The notes under the pieces are model-generated. The model ran no database searches. It saw only the letters and a program-made list of their open reading frames with translations, and had not been told where the DNA came from. Of a stretch of 64,000 nucleotides of DNA, positions 27,014 through 37,137 are shown one piece after another; position 1 is the first letter of the stretch; each line of letters opens with the position of its first letter. The DNA comes from Parapristionchus giblindavisi (Eukaryota > Nematoda > Chromadorea > Rhabditida > Diplogasteridae), in the NCBI GenBank assembly GCA_943737045.1, contig CALSFV010000011.1, positions 248,001 to 312,000 on the forward strand. Reading direction: 5' to 3'. The translations under genes and the position numbers were made by a program.

Positions 27014-30000
27014 TTGGTAAAATAGGGTACAAATGTTATTTCGACTAGTACAACGTTGTAAGAGCGCTCTGCAAGTGTGTTTAATGAATTCTCCATGCAA
27101 AATTACATAATAGAAGCTGAAGCAAGTGTTAAATTTGGCCCAGGCTGAAGAAAGTTACAGTCTAGACTATCACTAGTAGTGGGAGAGGAAGGGAGGAGTG
27201 AGAGAGAGAGACGTGCGCGCACTCACTCTAGCCTTCCCTGTGCTGCCTCTATGCAGCCACAGGGAAGCGATGACGTCACAATACGCTCTCGCTACTTTAA
27301 CTGATTGAAATCATGACTTTAAACAACTCATACGCACATATGACACTAGTTATGGACGTATTCCAGCCATTATATGTATTCTAGACAATCCATCGCGAGA
27401 ATACAAGGGAAATGGTGACATATCTCACTTAAATGACCACATCTTGCTTCAAAATGGACCGTTTGAGCTCCGGATGCGCGTGTTAAACGCGCCGCAACGT
27501 CCGCTACGCAGCTCAGGCAAAAGCGGCAATTGAAAGGCACTATTTCGAGCGGGAAATGGCGGGTTTTGTGCGCGTTTTGCAGTTACTCGTGACTGGTGGT
27601 TGAGGGAGGGTTGGTGAGTATGGACATTCCAGTCTGATAATTAAAACTGATTTAAATTGTGATTTTAAACAAGTTATACGCACATACAGACTAGTTATAG
27701 ACGTTTTATAGCCATTTCTGCTCATTTTGATCAAAATTAAATTTTTTCGAATTTTAAAAATTTCAATGATTTTTCAGTACTGACTTTTACAATGTAAATT
27801 CACACGTTGAAATGCATGAACTCCCTCTTGTATATAGTCTTGTACGTAGTCAAACGAGTGCTCAAAGCGCGTTTAATCAAATGCATCTACTGTGTTTTTT
27901 TTAGTTGTTTAATTAGCTTTAATATTAGCTAATAGGCTTGTGTATGGCTATTATTGATTACATTTTGTTCTTTTTATATTTTTGTTCTTATTATGTCGGT
28001 TTATCCATTTCTCTATTATTGATTATCGATTACCGTTATGTTGTATTGTTTATTTCTTCATTTGAAATAATTTCTTTACTTTTCGAATTTTCATACTGAT
28101 TTCATGTTGTACACTTCTCTCACTTATTAGTGTGTTTCTTTTTAAATCTCTCGAGTACCGATTATTCTAATTATGATTATCGATTATTGTTTCAATGCTT
28201 TATTTAGCTTTATTTATAGTGCATTCTACGCTCTAGTGAGACTTTTGCTGTAGTTATAATGTGTAGAAAGTCCCAAAAGTTGAGAAAGCAGAGAAAAATC
28301 TTCAGTTTTCCGCACTTTTTTCTCTTTTTTCTCTTCTCTCTCAATTTTGAACATTATTGGTGCTACTTCTGAGTATCTCAACTAATATTTCCTTATTTTG
28401 TTTATATTTCAAATACTATCGTTCGCTTATTGTTGATTATCAATATAATTTATCATTTGAAGTCACACCCCCAGCTATTTTGAAACTCTCCGCTCTGGCA
28501 AAGCTCTCTCGTAGACAAAGAAAGCGAGAGAGTACTATCAGAGTGGAGAGTTTCAAATTAATCAATGTTTTGCTATTATACCTTATCCCCTCAATAATGA
28601 TCGCATATCACTATCACCTCTTCTTATGTGTATCAATCAATATTTCATGCATTTCTCATTCTTTGATCTTTGATCTCTCTGTCAACCAGACTCTAATTGC
28701 CTCATTCCCTTATTATATCTCTTTTAATAAGTCTTTAAACGCCAATTTTCCGTGTTGAATGGCCACTGTCTGAGTGAATAAATATATGTGGACGTCAGTG
28801 TACACTGCTGTTTCACGCAAAAAAAGTGTGTATGAAAATGTTTGATGTATAGACAAGCTAATCAGTAGTGGGGAGGGGGGGGGGGGATAATTTTTAAACG
28901 TGCAAGAACTTATGCGTAATAATGTGGCTGAATTTTCCCTCGCGATCCATCAACATCTACTGTACAATTTGAGGTTCCTGAGTTCAAATTTTATATGATT
29001 ATCACTCTCTGATTACATTGAATATTGATTTTTATCGAAAATATTGGTAAAATAGGGTACAAATGTTATTTCGACTAGTACAACGTTGTAAGAGCGCTCT
29101 GCAAGTGTGTTTAATGAATTCTCCATGCAAAATTACATAATAGAAGCTGAAGCAAGTGTTAAATTTGGCCCAGGCTGAAGAAAGTTACAGTCTAGACTAT
29201 CACTAGTAGTGGGAGAGGAAGGGAGGAGTGAGAGAGAGAGACGTGCGCGCACTCACTCTAGCCTTCCCTGTGCTGCCTCTATGCAGCCACAGGGAAGCGA
29301 TGACGTCACAATACGCTCTCGCTACTTTAACTGATTGAAATCATGACTTTAAACAACTCATACGCACATATGACACTAGTTATGGACGTATTCCAGCCAT
29401 TATATGTATTCTAGACAATCCATCGCGAGAATACAAGGGAAATGGTGACATATCTCACTTAAATGACCACATCTTGCTTCAAAATGGACCGTTTGAGCTC
29501 CGGATGCGCGTGTTAAACGCGCCGCAACGTCCGCAACGCAGCTCAGGCAAAAGCGGCAATTGAAAGGCACTATTTCGAGCGGGAAATGGCGGGTTTTGTG
29601 CGCGTTTTGCAGTTACTCGTGACTGGTGGTTGAGGGAGGGTTGGTGAGTATGGACATTCCAGTCTGATAATTAAAACTGATTTAAATTGTGATTTTAAAC
29701 AAGTTATACGCACATACAGACTAGTTATAGACGTTTTATAGCCATTTCTGCTCATTTTGTTCAAAATTAAATTTTTTCGAATTTTAAAAATTTCAATGAT
29801 TTTTCAGTACTGACTTTTACAATGTAAATTCACACGTTGAAATGCATGAACTCCCTCTTGTATATAGTCTTGTACGTAGTCAAACGAGTGCTCAAAGCGC
29901 GTTTAATCAAATGCATCTACTGTGTTTTTTTTTTAGTTGTTTAATTGGCTTTAATATTAGCTAATAGGCTTGTGCATGGCTATGATTGATTACATTTTGT

Positions 30001-30479
30001 TCTTTTTATATTTTTGTTCTTATTATGTCGGTTTATCCATTTCTCTATTATTGATTATCGATTACCGTTATGTTGTATTGTTTATTTCTTCATTTGAAAT
30101 AATTTCTTTACTTTTCGAATTTTCATACTGATTTCATGTTGTACACTTCTCTCACTTATTAGTGTGTTTCTTTTTAAATCTCTCGAGTACCGATTATTCT
30201 AATTATGATTATCGATTATTGTTTCAATGCTTTATTTATAGTGTATTCTACGCTCTAGTGAGACTCTTTTTTTTATAATGTGTAGAAAGTCCCAAAAGTT
30301 GAGAAAGCAGAGAAAAATCTTCAGTTTTCCGCTCTTTTTTTTCTCTTTTTTCTCTTCTCTCTCAATTTTGAACATTATTGGTGCTACTTCTGAGTATCTC
30401 AACTAATATTTCCTTATTTTGTTTATATTTCAAATACTATCGTTCGCTTATTGTTGATTATCAATATAATTTATCATTA

Positions 30480-30905
30480 ACATAATTTATCGTGTATTTT
30501 CAGACTTTCCAAAATATAATAAGTTTTACGAGCAAACCGAGCAGTAGCTTTTTTGAACGTTTTTGAACGTCTTCTGATCAAACAAACATTTATATAGCAT
30601 GGAACTGTTGAGAACTCTCATGTAAATATTCGAAATATATACATCTTATATCATAAGAATTCTCTGGTAAGGAGAACGGCGCAGATAAAAAACTCCAGAT
30701 AGCGGGAGCCTTTTCCTAATTGCCACACCAACTCTTTGGATACGACTTGAAATTGAATATTTTGATGATAATTCTATCCGCAGTGGGGAATTATGAAGAA
30801 TAAATCTCAATAATGGGCTATTTTGAGCTTTTCGATGGAGTTAGCATACTGTAGTTCGGAAACCTCGCCCGTGGTGTGGAGCAGGCTACAGTAATCCAAC
30901 TTCTT
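30480..30905. other. Single-copy sequence at the array edge, no gene seen
   Basis: The array stops at 30479. The following 425 bases are ordinary AT-rich sequence in which I see no exon, RNA gene or repeat end. Confidence 0.5.
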
Positions 30906-30909
30906 ACCA

Positions 30910-31180
30910 GGGGTCCGTCCAATCTGTCAAAAAAGATGCGAATAAAGTTGCGAACAAAGTTCGCAACTTTGTTCGCATCTTTTTCTCTAAATCTCTCGAA
31001 ATACACGCTCTCTAATTCTCTCTAACAAAAGATGCGAAGAAAGTTGCGACCAAAAGATCGCAACAAAGTTGCGAACTTTGTTGCGAGGTCGGTTAGAGCA
31101 GGCGAGAGAGTGTGCATTTGAAGAGGAGCAGAAAAAGTAAACGGAGCTTTACACAAAGTTGCGACCAAAGTTGAATTTAC
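30910..31180. repeat. GATGCGAA/GTTGCGA hairpin repeat, left member
   Basis: GGGGTCCGTCCAATCTGTCA at 30910 is followed by a near-perfect palindrome at about 30936-30988 (AAGATGCGAATAAAGTTGCG against its complement, one mismatch, AAA loop). More GATGCGAAnAAAGTTGCGA words follow up to about 31165. The same opening occurs inverted at 36732-36752 next to related GATGCGAA words. Confidence 0.65.
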
Positions 31181-31499
31181 AAAAGTGATAGTTTGATGAT
31201 TAAATTGCTCTTGCTCAATTCTCGATGAAAGTGTGTTCAATAATTTATAAATATTTTTTGCGAAAACACTTATCATTTACACGAAAACTGTACAAGAAAT
31301 CGTGTGCATTCTCAGTCACACTCGTCCAATTTTAGAGAGCGCGGAGCAGTTGGCGTGCAGTGAAGGGTGAAGGGTGAGGCGATACCCAGCACACGCGTGC
31401 GCGATCTCTCCCTCGCAGCGCGCGACTTCACCAGTTCACTGTTCTTTCACTCTTTCTCTCCACTCTTTCCGTTCTTTCCGCTTATCAATCGCATTTATC

Positions 31500-31663
31500 T
31501 GTAACAGAATGAATTTAGGTTACTAAAGATATGCTCGCGACGACCACACGTATCGGCTCTCAACACCAAGAACGCTCTGCGGGTCAAGCACGTCGACCTC
31601 TACGTCTACTTCAAGAGGCATCTTTGGGTTGAATATGCCATCATCGGGCAGCTACAGTCGTCA
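31500..31663 (+). other. Possible orphan exon, unrecognised
   Basis: From about 31540 one frame reads LNTKNALRVKHVDLYVYFKR and continues with HLWVEYAIIGQLQSS before GT at 31664. The composition looks more protein-like than its surroundings, but I recognise no family, see no start codon or partner exon, and the frame may be open by chance. Confidence 0.2.
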
Positions 31664-31739
31664 GGTAGCCTTATTATTTTTAATTTTTACGCTTTCTTGT
31701 ATTAATTGCACACTCTTGTACACGCTTGTTGTGAATACA

Positions 31740-31885
31740 CTCCTCTCTGTCTTACTCTCCTCTCAGTCTCACTCTCATCTGTGCCTCACTGTCCTCTCTG
31801 CCTCACTGTCCTCTCTGCCTCACTTTACTCTCCTCTCTGTCTCACTCTCCTCTCTGTCTCACTCTTCTCTCTGTCTCACTCTCTT
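31740..31885. repeat. CT-rich degenerate minisatellite
   Basis: Runs of CTCACTCTCCTCTCTGTCT and close variants repeat with a period near 19 bases. The two overlapping open frames across it (31629-31985, 31706-32137) are Ser/Leu-rich products of this composition and are not called as genes. Confidence 0.7.
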
Positions 31886-32147
31886 TCTCGCGATAGGGTG
31901 CGCGCATTTCACTTTCTATCTCTCTTACTCTTTTTTACCCTTATTTTTAAAATCCACTGTTCATTTGACTTTCCCAATGCTCTGATTACATTTCTCTTGT
32001 GTATTTCCACTCTATATTTCTTCTGGTTATCTTATTTTCTCATTAGTTTCTTATTTACACTTGTTTTCACCGCTTCCCTTTTCACTCTCTCAATTTCACA
32101 CACTCTCTCACCTCCTTCCCTCTCTCTAGCGCTCTAAGTTCCTCTCT

Positions 32148-32199
32148 GTCCGTATCCGTGAAAAAAGACTGGCGCTCATACTTTTTCACGGATACGGAC
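32148..32199. repeat. Short perfect hairpin
   Basis: GTCCGTATCCGTGAAAAA at 32148 is the reverse complement of TTTTTCACGGATACGGAC ending at 32199. The loop is about 16 bases (AGACTGGCGCTCATAC). Probably a small foldback remnant. Confidence 0.6.
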
Positions 32200-32545
32200 A
32201 CGAATCGCCCGAATCCAATATGAAAAAAGAGTTCGTACCCATTGCCCTCCGAATGTCTGGATTACCGAGACAGTGAGCGGCCCTATTTAGAGCGATCTAT
32301 GTTGTTGTTGTTTTACTATACCTTATAACAGGCGTGAAACTATGAAATCGTTATCATCCCTCTATCTCTATGTCTGCGCCAATCCCGAACCTTCTGCCTG
32401 TAGTTCTCTCCCAGTTGTAAGCATACAAGAATAGCACAGTTGTGATAAAAATGCGTGTATATCTTTCCTCTTTCGTAGTAATAATAACTTATTGATTGGT
32501 GATGTATTTTAAGCCAACCGTTCGATTCAATACTCCAAATTTCAG

Positions 32546-32733
32546 CATGATGTTCGGTCGTTCTGCCCTCAGCGCTATTTGCATCACAGTCCTCCCACAT
32601 CTCGCCTATGTTCTTCTCAACTTGAACAACCTCCGTCCCGCTGAGTCCCTCGCCCTCAGTGAAGAGGTCCAGGCCGAAATCGATGAGATCCGCGGCTCCA
32701 GCAAGTATAAAGATCGTGCAGAGGGAAAACAAG
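32546..32733 (+). other. Exon-like open segment upstream of the topoisomerase pseudogene
   Basis: Bounded by TTTCAG on the left and AAG|GTACGA on the right, one frame reads through 188 bases, including MMFGRSALSAICITVLPHLA, NLNNLRPAESLALSEEVQAE and IDEIRGSSKYKDRAEGKQ. It has one hydrophobic stretch and then a charged tail. It does not match the part of topoisomerase II expected before the next exon, so it may be a foreign exon or a chance ORF. I do not recognise it. Confidence 0.3.
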
Positions 32734-32784
32734 GTACGATGACTTGTATCGATCGATATCATAACAATTATTGATTGATTTGAG

Positions 32785-34831
32785 GTTGAAAACATGTACG
32801 TACCCGAGCTGATCTTTGGTACGCTGCTCACATCGTCCAATTACGGGTGGTTGTAACGGATACGGAGCTAAGCTGTGTAATATCTTCTCCACTGAATTCA
32901 CTCTCGAAACCAGCAGCAAGGATTACAAGAAGGCTTTCAAACAGGTAATCGATAATGTATCATAATCTACAGAATCGATCGATTCTTCAAAATATATTCT
33001 ACGGCTTTATTGATTTGTTCGTTTACAGACCTTGAAGAACAATATGACCAAGGATGAGGATGCCGAAGTGAATGCTACTTCCGGTGATGACTACACTAAG
33101 GTACTTATCGATTTATTGATCCATTATTGATTGATTTCTCTAATCTCCATATTGGTTTAGGTAATCTTCAAGCCTGATTTGAAGAAATTCAAGATGTCCG
33201 AGCTGGATGATGATATCATTGCTCTCATGTATCGGTAAGATCGTAAATTAGTTTATTTTTTTAAATTTAAAAAAAAATATTGATTTTTCAGTCGTGCCTA
33301 CGATATCGCTGGTGCTGCTCGCGGAGTCAAGGTCTACCTGAATAACAAGCTCATTCCTGTAAGTTACCGTAATTCCGAGATACCGTAATCATAGTAATGT
33401 TGTACAGGTAACTGGCTTCAATCAGTACGTTGAGCAGTACACGAAGAATGAGGTTGATGGACAGGGCGAGCCGCTGAAAGTGTGCTATGAACAGGTATTG
33501 ATTGATTTGAAATATTTATTGATTGTGAGGGTTACGGTAGCTGACGTGCTGTCTATGATGCCATAAAACAAACCTACACAACGATCTTATTTGATAAACT
33601 GCGCAGCGATGTGCAGTGCTGTGAATTACCGAGACCTGAGACATACCTTGTTGGACTACCTATCCTATTCTCGATTCTTAGCTTTGCTCTACAATATCCT
33701 CATATCGATCAATATTGATTATACATCATTGTAGGTGAGTGATCGTTGGGAGGTGGCTCCTACCGTATTCGACAAGGGCTTCCAGCAAGTCTCGTTCGTC
33801 AATTCCATCGCCACTACCAAGGTATGCCAAAATAATATAATAATAATAATTTATTCCTTCAAAATGATGAGCAATTAATCAATGAATAATGCGGATTCAG
33901 GGTGGTCGACACGTTGACTATGTTGCCGATCAAATGGTCCAGAAGCTAATCGATACGATCAAGAAGAAGGTTGGCAAGAGTACGGTACAAGTCAAGCCTT
34001 TCCAAGTATGTTTCTGATCATTTTGACGATTTATTGATTGATGGATTCACATTATCGATTGATCATTTACAGGTGAAGAATCACATGTGGGTCTTCGTGA
34101 ATTCTCTCATTGAGAACCCCACCTTCGACTCGCAGACCAAGGAGACCATGACCCTCTAGTCGAAGAGTTCCAAGTGTGAGATCTCGGACAAGTTTGCCAA
34201 ACAGGTACGTTGTATTCTGTAGTTTGGTTAACGATTTATGCGACTGACCTACCGTACTTGTTCAAGGCCATACTTTTTCGGTGTCCTCACTGTATTTTAT
34301 TTATCGATTCGATTCGATTCATGGTTTAGAAAGTTAGAAGTAGAGTAGTAGAAGGTTTAGAAAGGTGGGTCGATTTAGAAAATCGTTATTTTTCGCTTAA
34401 ATTGTAATCTTTCACATAAAAAAATGAGCCTTATATAGTGGGTCGACCATGAAAATGAGGCGTATATAGTGGGTCAATCCTCTCATTGTGAGGATTGACC
34501 TAAAATGAATGTTCAAGGCTCAAGCGTGCGACATTGTGGACTCTCTCGTGGGTGCGCTTCAAGCAGATGGAGATTGTGGACAAGAAGTGCAACAGCAAGA
34601 AGACGAGCAAGATGAAGGTGGGAGCAGATTGGTCGATTAGTTGATTCATTGATTGATTTTCTGCATTATTAATTTATTGATTTTTTTCTGAAATTATTGA
34701 TTAAATGATTACCGCATCTTTGTAGGGCATCCCCAAGCTCGAGGACGCCAACGACGCCTGAACCAAGAACTCTCATCTGTGCACGCTCATTCACACCGAG
34801 GGAGACTCAGCCAAGACGCTCGCTGTATCTG
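32785..34831 (+). pseudogene. DNA topoisomerase II pseudogene (ATPase/transducer region, introns kept)
   Basis: Eleven exon-like blocks in order match eukaryotic type IIA topoisomerase from the end of the GHKL ATPase domain to the start of the TOPRIM domain. Recognisable pieces: VENMYVPELIFGTLLTSSNY, NGYGAKLCNIFS, IIALMYRRAYDIAG, KGFQQVSFVNSIATTK, GGRHVDYVADQMVQKL, VKNHMWVFVNSLIENPTFDS, GIPKLEDANDA and EGDSAKTLAVSG. It is broken in four places: a deletion with frameshift after SSNY (about 32843), TAG at 34157 after ETMTL, a frameshift near 34545 and TGA at 34759 where Gly is expected. Start and rest of the protein are absent. Retained introns show a DNA-level duplication of part of a top-2 gene, not a retrocopy. 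Confidence 0.9.
34470..34501. repeat. Small hairpin in a pseudogene intron
   Basis: GGTCAATCCTCTCA pairs with TGAGGATTGACC around a short loop, directly after two copies of the word ATATAGTGGGTC (34436, 34464). No known family. Confidence 0.5.
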
Positions 34832-34994
34832 GTAAGTATCGATTGTAATATCGATTAATTGATTTATTGCCGTAGTATTGGCTGTACTGTAATCATACGT
34901 GGGCGGTATTGTCGCTAGCGTCAAGACCCATCCGATTTTAGCATCCGACCCACCCCATTTTCTCAAAAATCACCCGGGGGATGGGATATATATC

Positions 34995-35311
34995 TGTTAG
35001 ATAAGTCTTTTGAAGTATGTCCGTCGATATCGATTAGTCAGAGTGGCTCAATAGCCAATCGATAATCCACTTTGATGACGTCACTCGCTCCTTTACTGAT
35101 ATGTACGCCACCTAGTTATTGTAGTCTGGCCTAGCGTACAACCGTTGACCCGTTGAACCCCTTGATTGCCTACGCGGTCACGCGCCCCCTATATAAAGCT
35201 GCGGTTTCGCTTCCCAGCTCACTTCTATTAGTTTATCTCACGTTGCACTGTTAATTCTCTCTCCGATAAAGTCTCTATTCTGCTACACGAGTTGTGCCTA
35301 AGGACATAACA
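34995..35311 (+). mobile_element. Probable solo LTR
   Basis: The segment starts TGTTAGATAAG and ends GGACATAACA, i.e. TGTTA...TAACA inverted ends as in LTR retrotransposons. CTATATAAAG at about 35190 serves as a TATA box, with GATAAAGTCTC near 35266 downstream, the arrangement of U3-R-U5. No internal domain, primer-binding site or second LTR follows. Flanking pentamers do not match, so the target duplication has decayed or one end is misplaced. It sits between two pseudogene fragments. Confidence 0.5.
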
Positions 35312-35318
35312 TTTACTA

Positions 35319-35320
35319 TG

Positions 35321-35391
<71 letters not shown>
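35319..35391. repeat. (TAA)n microsatellite
   Basis: About 24 uninterrupted AAT/ATA trinucleotides directly upstream of the GMPP-like exon. The antisense frame reads poly-Ile and is not a gene. Confidence 0.95.
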
Positions 35392-35392
<1 letters not shown>

Positions 35393-35399
35393 GTTTGAG

Positions 35400-35756
35400 G
35401 CGAACACATCAAGGGCAACGTGCTCGTCGACCCGACCGCAGTCATCGGCGAGGGTTGGGTGATTGGACCGGATGTTGTAAGTGCCAATATTGATTGATTT
35501 ACTTATTTAATTATTGATTGATAGATTGATGTCTTTATTGATTTATTGACTTGTGACTACATATTCTGTCGTGCACGGCGGCTCAATGATAGTAACTAAG
35601 GAGCTCCCGCAATCTCAAACTGAGTTGTCTTTTTCAGGTTCCTGGGTGCGCATGGATGGCTCGTCGGTGCTGGGCGATGACGTCGTCGTCAAAGATGAGC
35701 TCTACTTCAACAAGGCCATCTCGGCCAGCGTACCACAGAGGGGAAGTCATCATGTA
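35400..35756 (+). pseudogene. 3' end of GDP-mannose pyrophosphorylase (GMPPB-like), broken
   Basis: Exon 35400-35476 reads GEHIKGNVLVDPTAVIGEGW then VIGPDV; exon 35638-35756 reads SWVRMDGSSVLGDDVVVKDE then LYFNKAISASVP and, after a one-base shift, RGEVIM before a TAG at 35754. These are the left-handed beta-helix hexapeptide repeats and the conserved C-terminus of mannose-1-phosphate guanylyltransferase beta. About 50 residues between the blocks are missing, the GASVLPH segment is deleted and the frame is shifted before the stop. The catalytic N-terminal domain is absent. It is a non-processed relic like the adjacent topoisomerase relic. Confidence 0.8.
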
Positions 35757-36480
35757 GAGACACTCTCACTCTCACAACGTCCCCCCCCCCCCCTGATTTT
35801 GGTATACGGTAGTCCCACAATAGATTGATTGTCACAACGATCCCACCCTGATTTTGGTTCACGTTAGCCCCTTTTATTGATTGATTGATTCGTAGCTCGA
35901 TAGATTATTTCTTTGTATGAGCCCCAGCCATGTGACGATTCTTCTGTACATACCAGACGATTGTTTTTTGTCATAATCTATCTATTTATTGATTGATTTT
36001 TATGCATTCGGTTTTATACCTATTGATCAATTCACGCTAGGATGACGTCACGCTTCATATGCTGCGACCGGACGCCCATTTTCCCATTCATCAATCGATC
36101 AATAATTGTATATTGATCGACTACCCACCGTAATCTCACTCACTCCTCGTTATTCATTTGTTCTTTCACCCAATTATTGCTTTCTACATAACATATTTCT
36201 CCCTCTCATCTATTATATTTGTACTTGTAGTGCTTGTCGTTGTCTCGTTTTCATACTTTTTGGTTCGATTTATTACTTTGTTCATACAGTAATTTTAAAG
36301 GAATGTTTTGTGTTGACATGAAATATCTATAAAACCCGAAAAAACACAAAGAATAACGTAGAATCATCAACAAAAAGGTCTCGGTAAGGATAATTTACAA
36401 TTAGTCAATCATCTGACCCGTCGCAATCAATTTGACCCAATGAACTGGGTTACTGTAGGTTACGGTAGGTAGATTACGGT
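35757..36480. other. Gene-free stretch
   Basis: AT-rich sequence with ATTGATT words, a C-run at 35781 and scattered GGTTACGGTAGG words near 36450. I see no exon or RNA gene. Confidence 0.5.
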
Positions 36481-36499
36481 AGATTATGATGGCTTAAAT

Positions 36500-36757
36500 A
36501 ATGAGTTAACTTGATAGTTGTTAGAACCTGCGGAGCTCCGCCCACCACCCGTTAGTTTAGTCACACACCAAACCCGTCTGGGGTTTGCCGAACACTTTAT
36601 TACAAGTATATAAGCCCCTTTGCCCTGAGAGGGGTAAGAGAACTTGCAACGAGTTGCGAGGAAAGTTCGCATCTTTCCTCGCATCTTTCGACGGAAAGAT
36701 GCGAACTTTCTTCTGAACTTTGGTGTCCAAAGTGACAGATTGGACGGACCCCAGAGC
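36500..36757. repeat. GATGCGAA hairpin repeat, right (inverted) member
   Basis: GTTGCGAGGAAAGTTCGCAT, CTTTCCTCGCATCTTT and GGAAAGATGCGAACTTTC form several short inverted pairs between about 36650 and 36712. The block ends TGACAGATTGGACGGACCCC at 36752, the reverse complement of the opening at 30910. Confidence 0.6.
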
Positions 36758-36944
36758 GTCTTTTCAAATTTTCAAATACATATCTCTGAATAGTTCTTTC
36801 AGATTATCAACATGAGATCAACTATTTTAACTATTTCGAATCGAAATTTTTGGATGCCAACTGCCTTTAAGTATCCCTTGTATCTCATCTATCCACGATT
36901 TAATCAGATGTACATGATAATAACAATTATATTATGATTTTCTC

Positions 36945-37014
<70 letters not shown>
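36945..37014. repeat. (TA)n microsatellite
   Basis: About 35 perfect TA dinucleotides. Confidence 0.97.
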
Positions 37015-37017
<3 letters not shown>

Positions 37018-37137
37018 CTGCGATTTTATTTCCTGACAACACACAATAAATTAGACTCGTGCAATTTCAAATCAATTCGAATTTTGCTTCAATTTGTATG
37101 AATTAAATTTGTTCTGAGTCCATTATCGATTGATAGG

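Larger units (their letters stand above)
1..30479. repeat. Megasatellite: ~2.03-kb direct tandem repeat, 14 units
   Basis: A unit of about 2027 bp recurs head to tail with very few differences. Using the word GATCTCTCTATCAACCAG as origin, units begin at 1, 2030, 4059, 6086, 8113, 10485, 12512, 14537, 16565, 18591, 20617, 22641, 24666 and 28672. Thirteen are full length and the last stops at 30479 after about 1.8 kb. Spacing is 2024-2029 bp except where insertions sit at 9392-9731 and 25040-27013. The first base of the window already lies inside the array, so it extends to the left. The unit is AT-rich, contains no recognisable protein domain, a G-run of variable length, a stem-loop, an internal duplication and a hairpin-MITE relative. 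Near identity points to recent amplification or continuing homogenisation. Function is unknown; satellite DNA is the default reading. Confidence 0.97.
12771..30479. repeat. Right subfamily of array units
   Basis: From about 13590 onward units carry GATCAAAATT, GCGCGTTTAATC, GTATGGCTATTATTG, GAAACTCTCCGC and ATACGTGGACGTCAGTGTAC. Four consecutive units (near 14150, 16180, 18205, 20232) read GAGAATCAGAG, a 2-base deletion relative to GAGAAAGCAGAG. The last unit is the most divergent: it lost bases around 30232 and 30265 and has mixed diagnostic bases, as expected at an array edge that escapes homogenisation. Confidence 0.75.

Noticed and set aside
1..30479. Ribosomal DNA or histone-type gene array
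   Set aside because: Long homogenised units suggested it, but no rRNA core, 5S or histone sequence is present in the unit.
1..30479. CRISPR-like or phage-type array
   Set aside because: Units are 2 kb with no spacers, and the surrounding genes are spliced eukaryotic genes.
31629..32137. Overlapping Ser/Leu-rich open frames
   Set aside because: They follow the CT-rich minisatellite and have no homology or splice context.
32340..32840. 166-codon minus-strand frame
   Set aside because: Antisense to the exon-like block and to the first topoisomerase exon; it shows no domain.
35275..35487. Minus-strand frame with a poly-Ile run
   Set aside because: Antisense of the (TAA)n microsatellite and of the GMPP-like exon.
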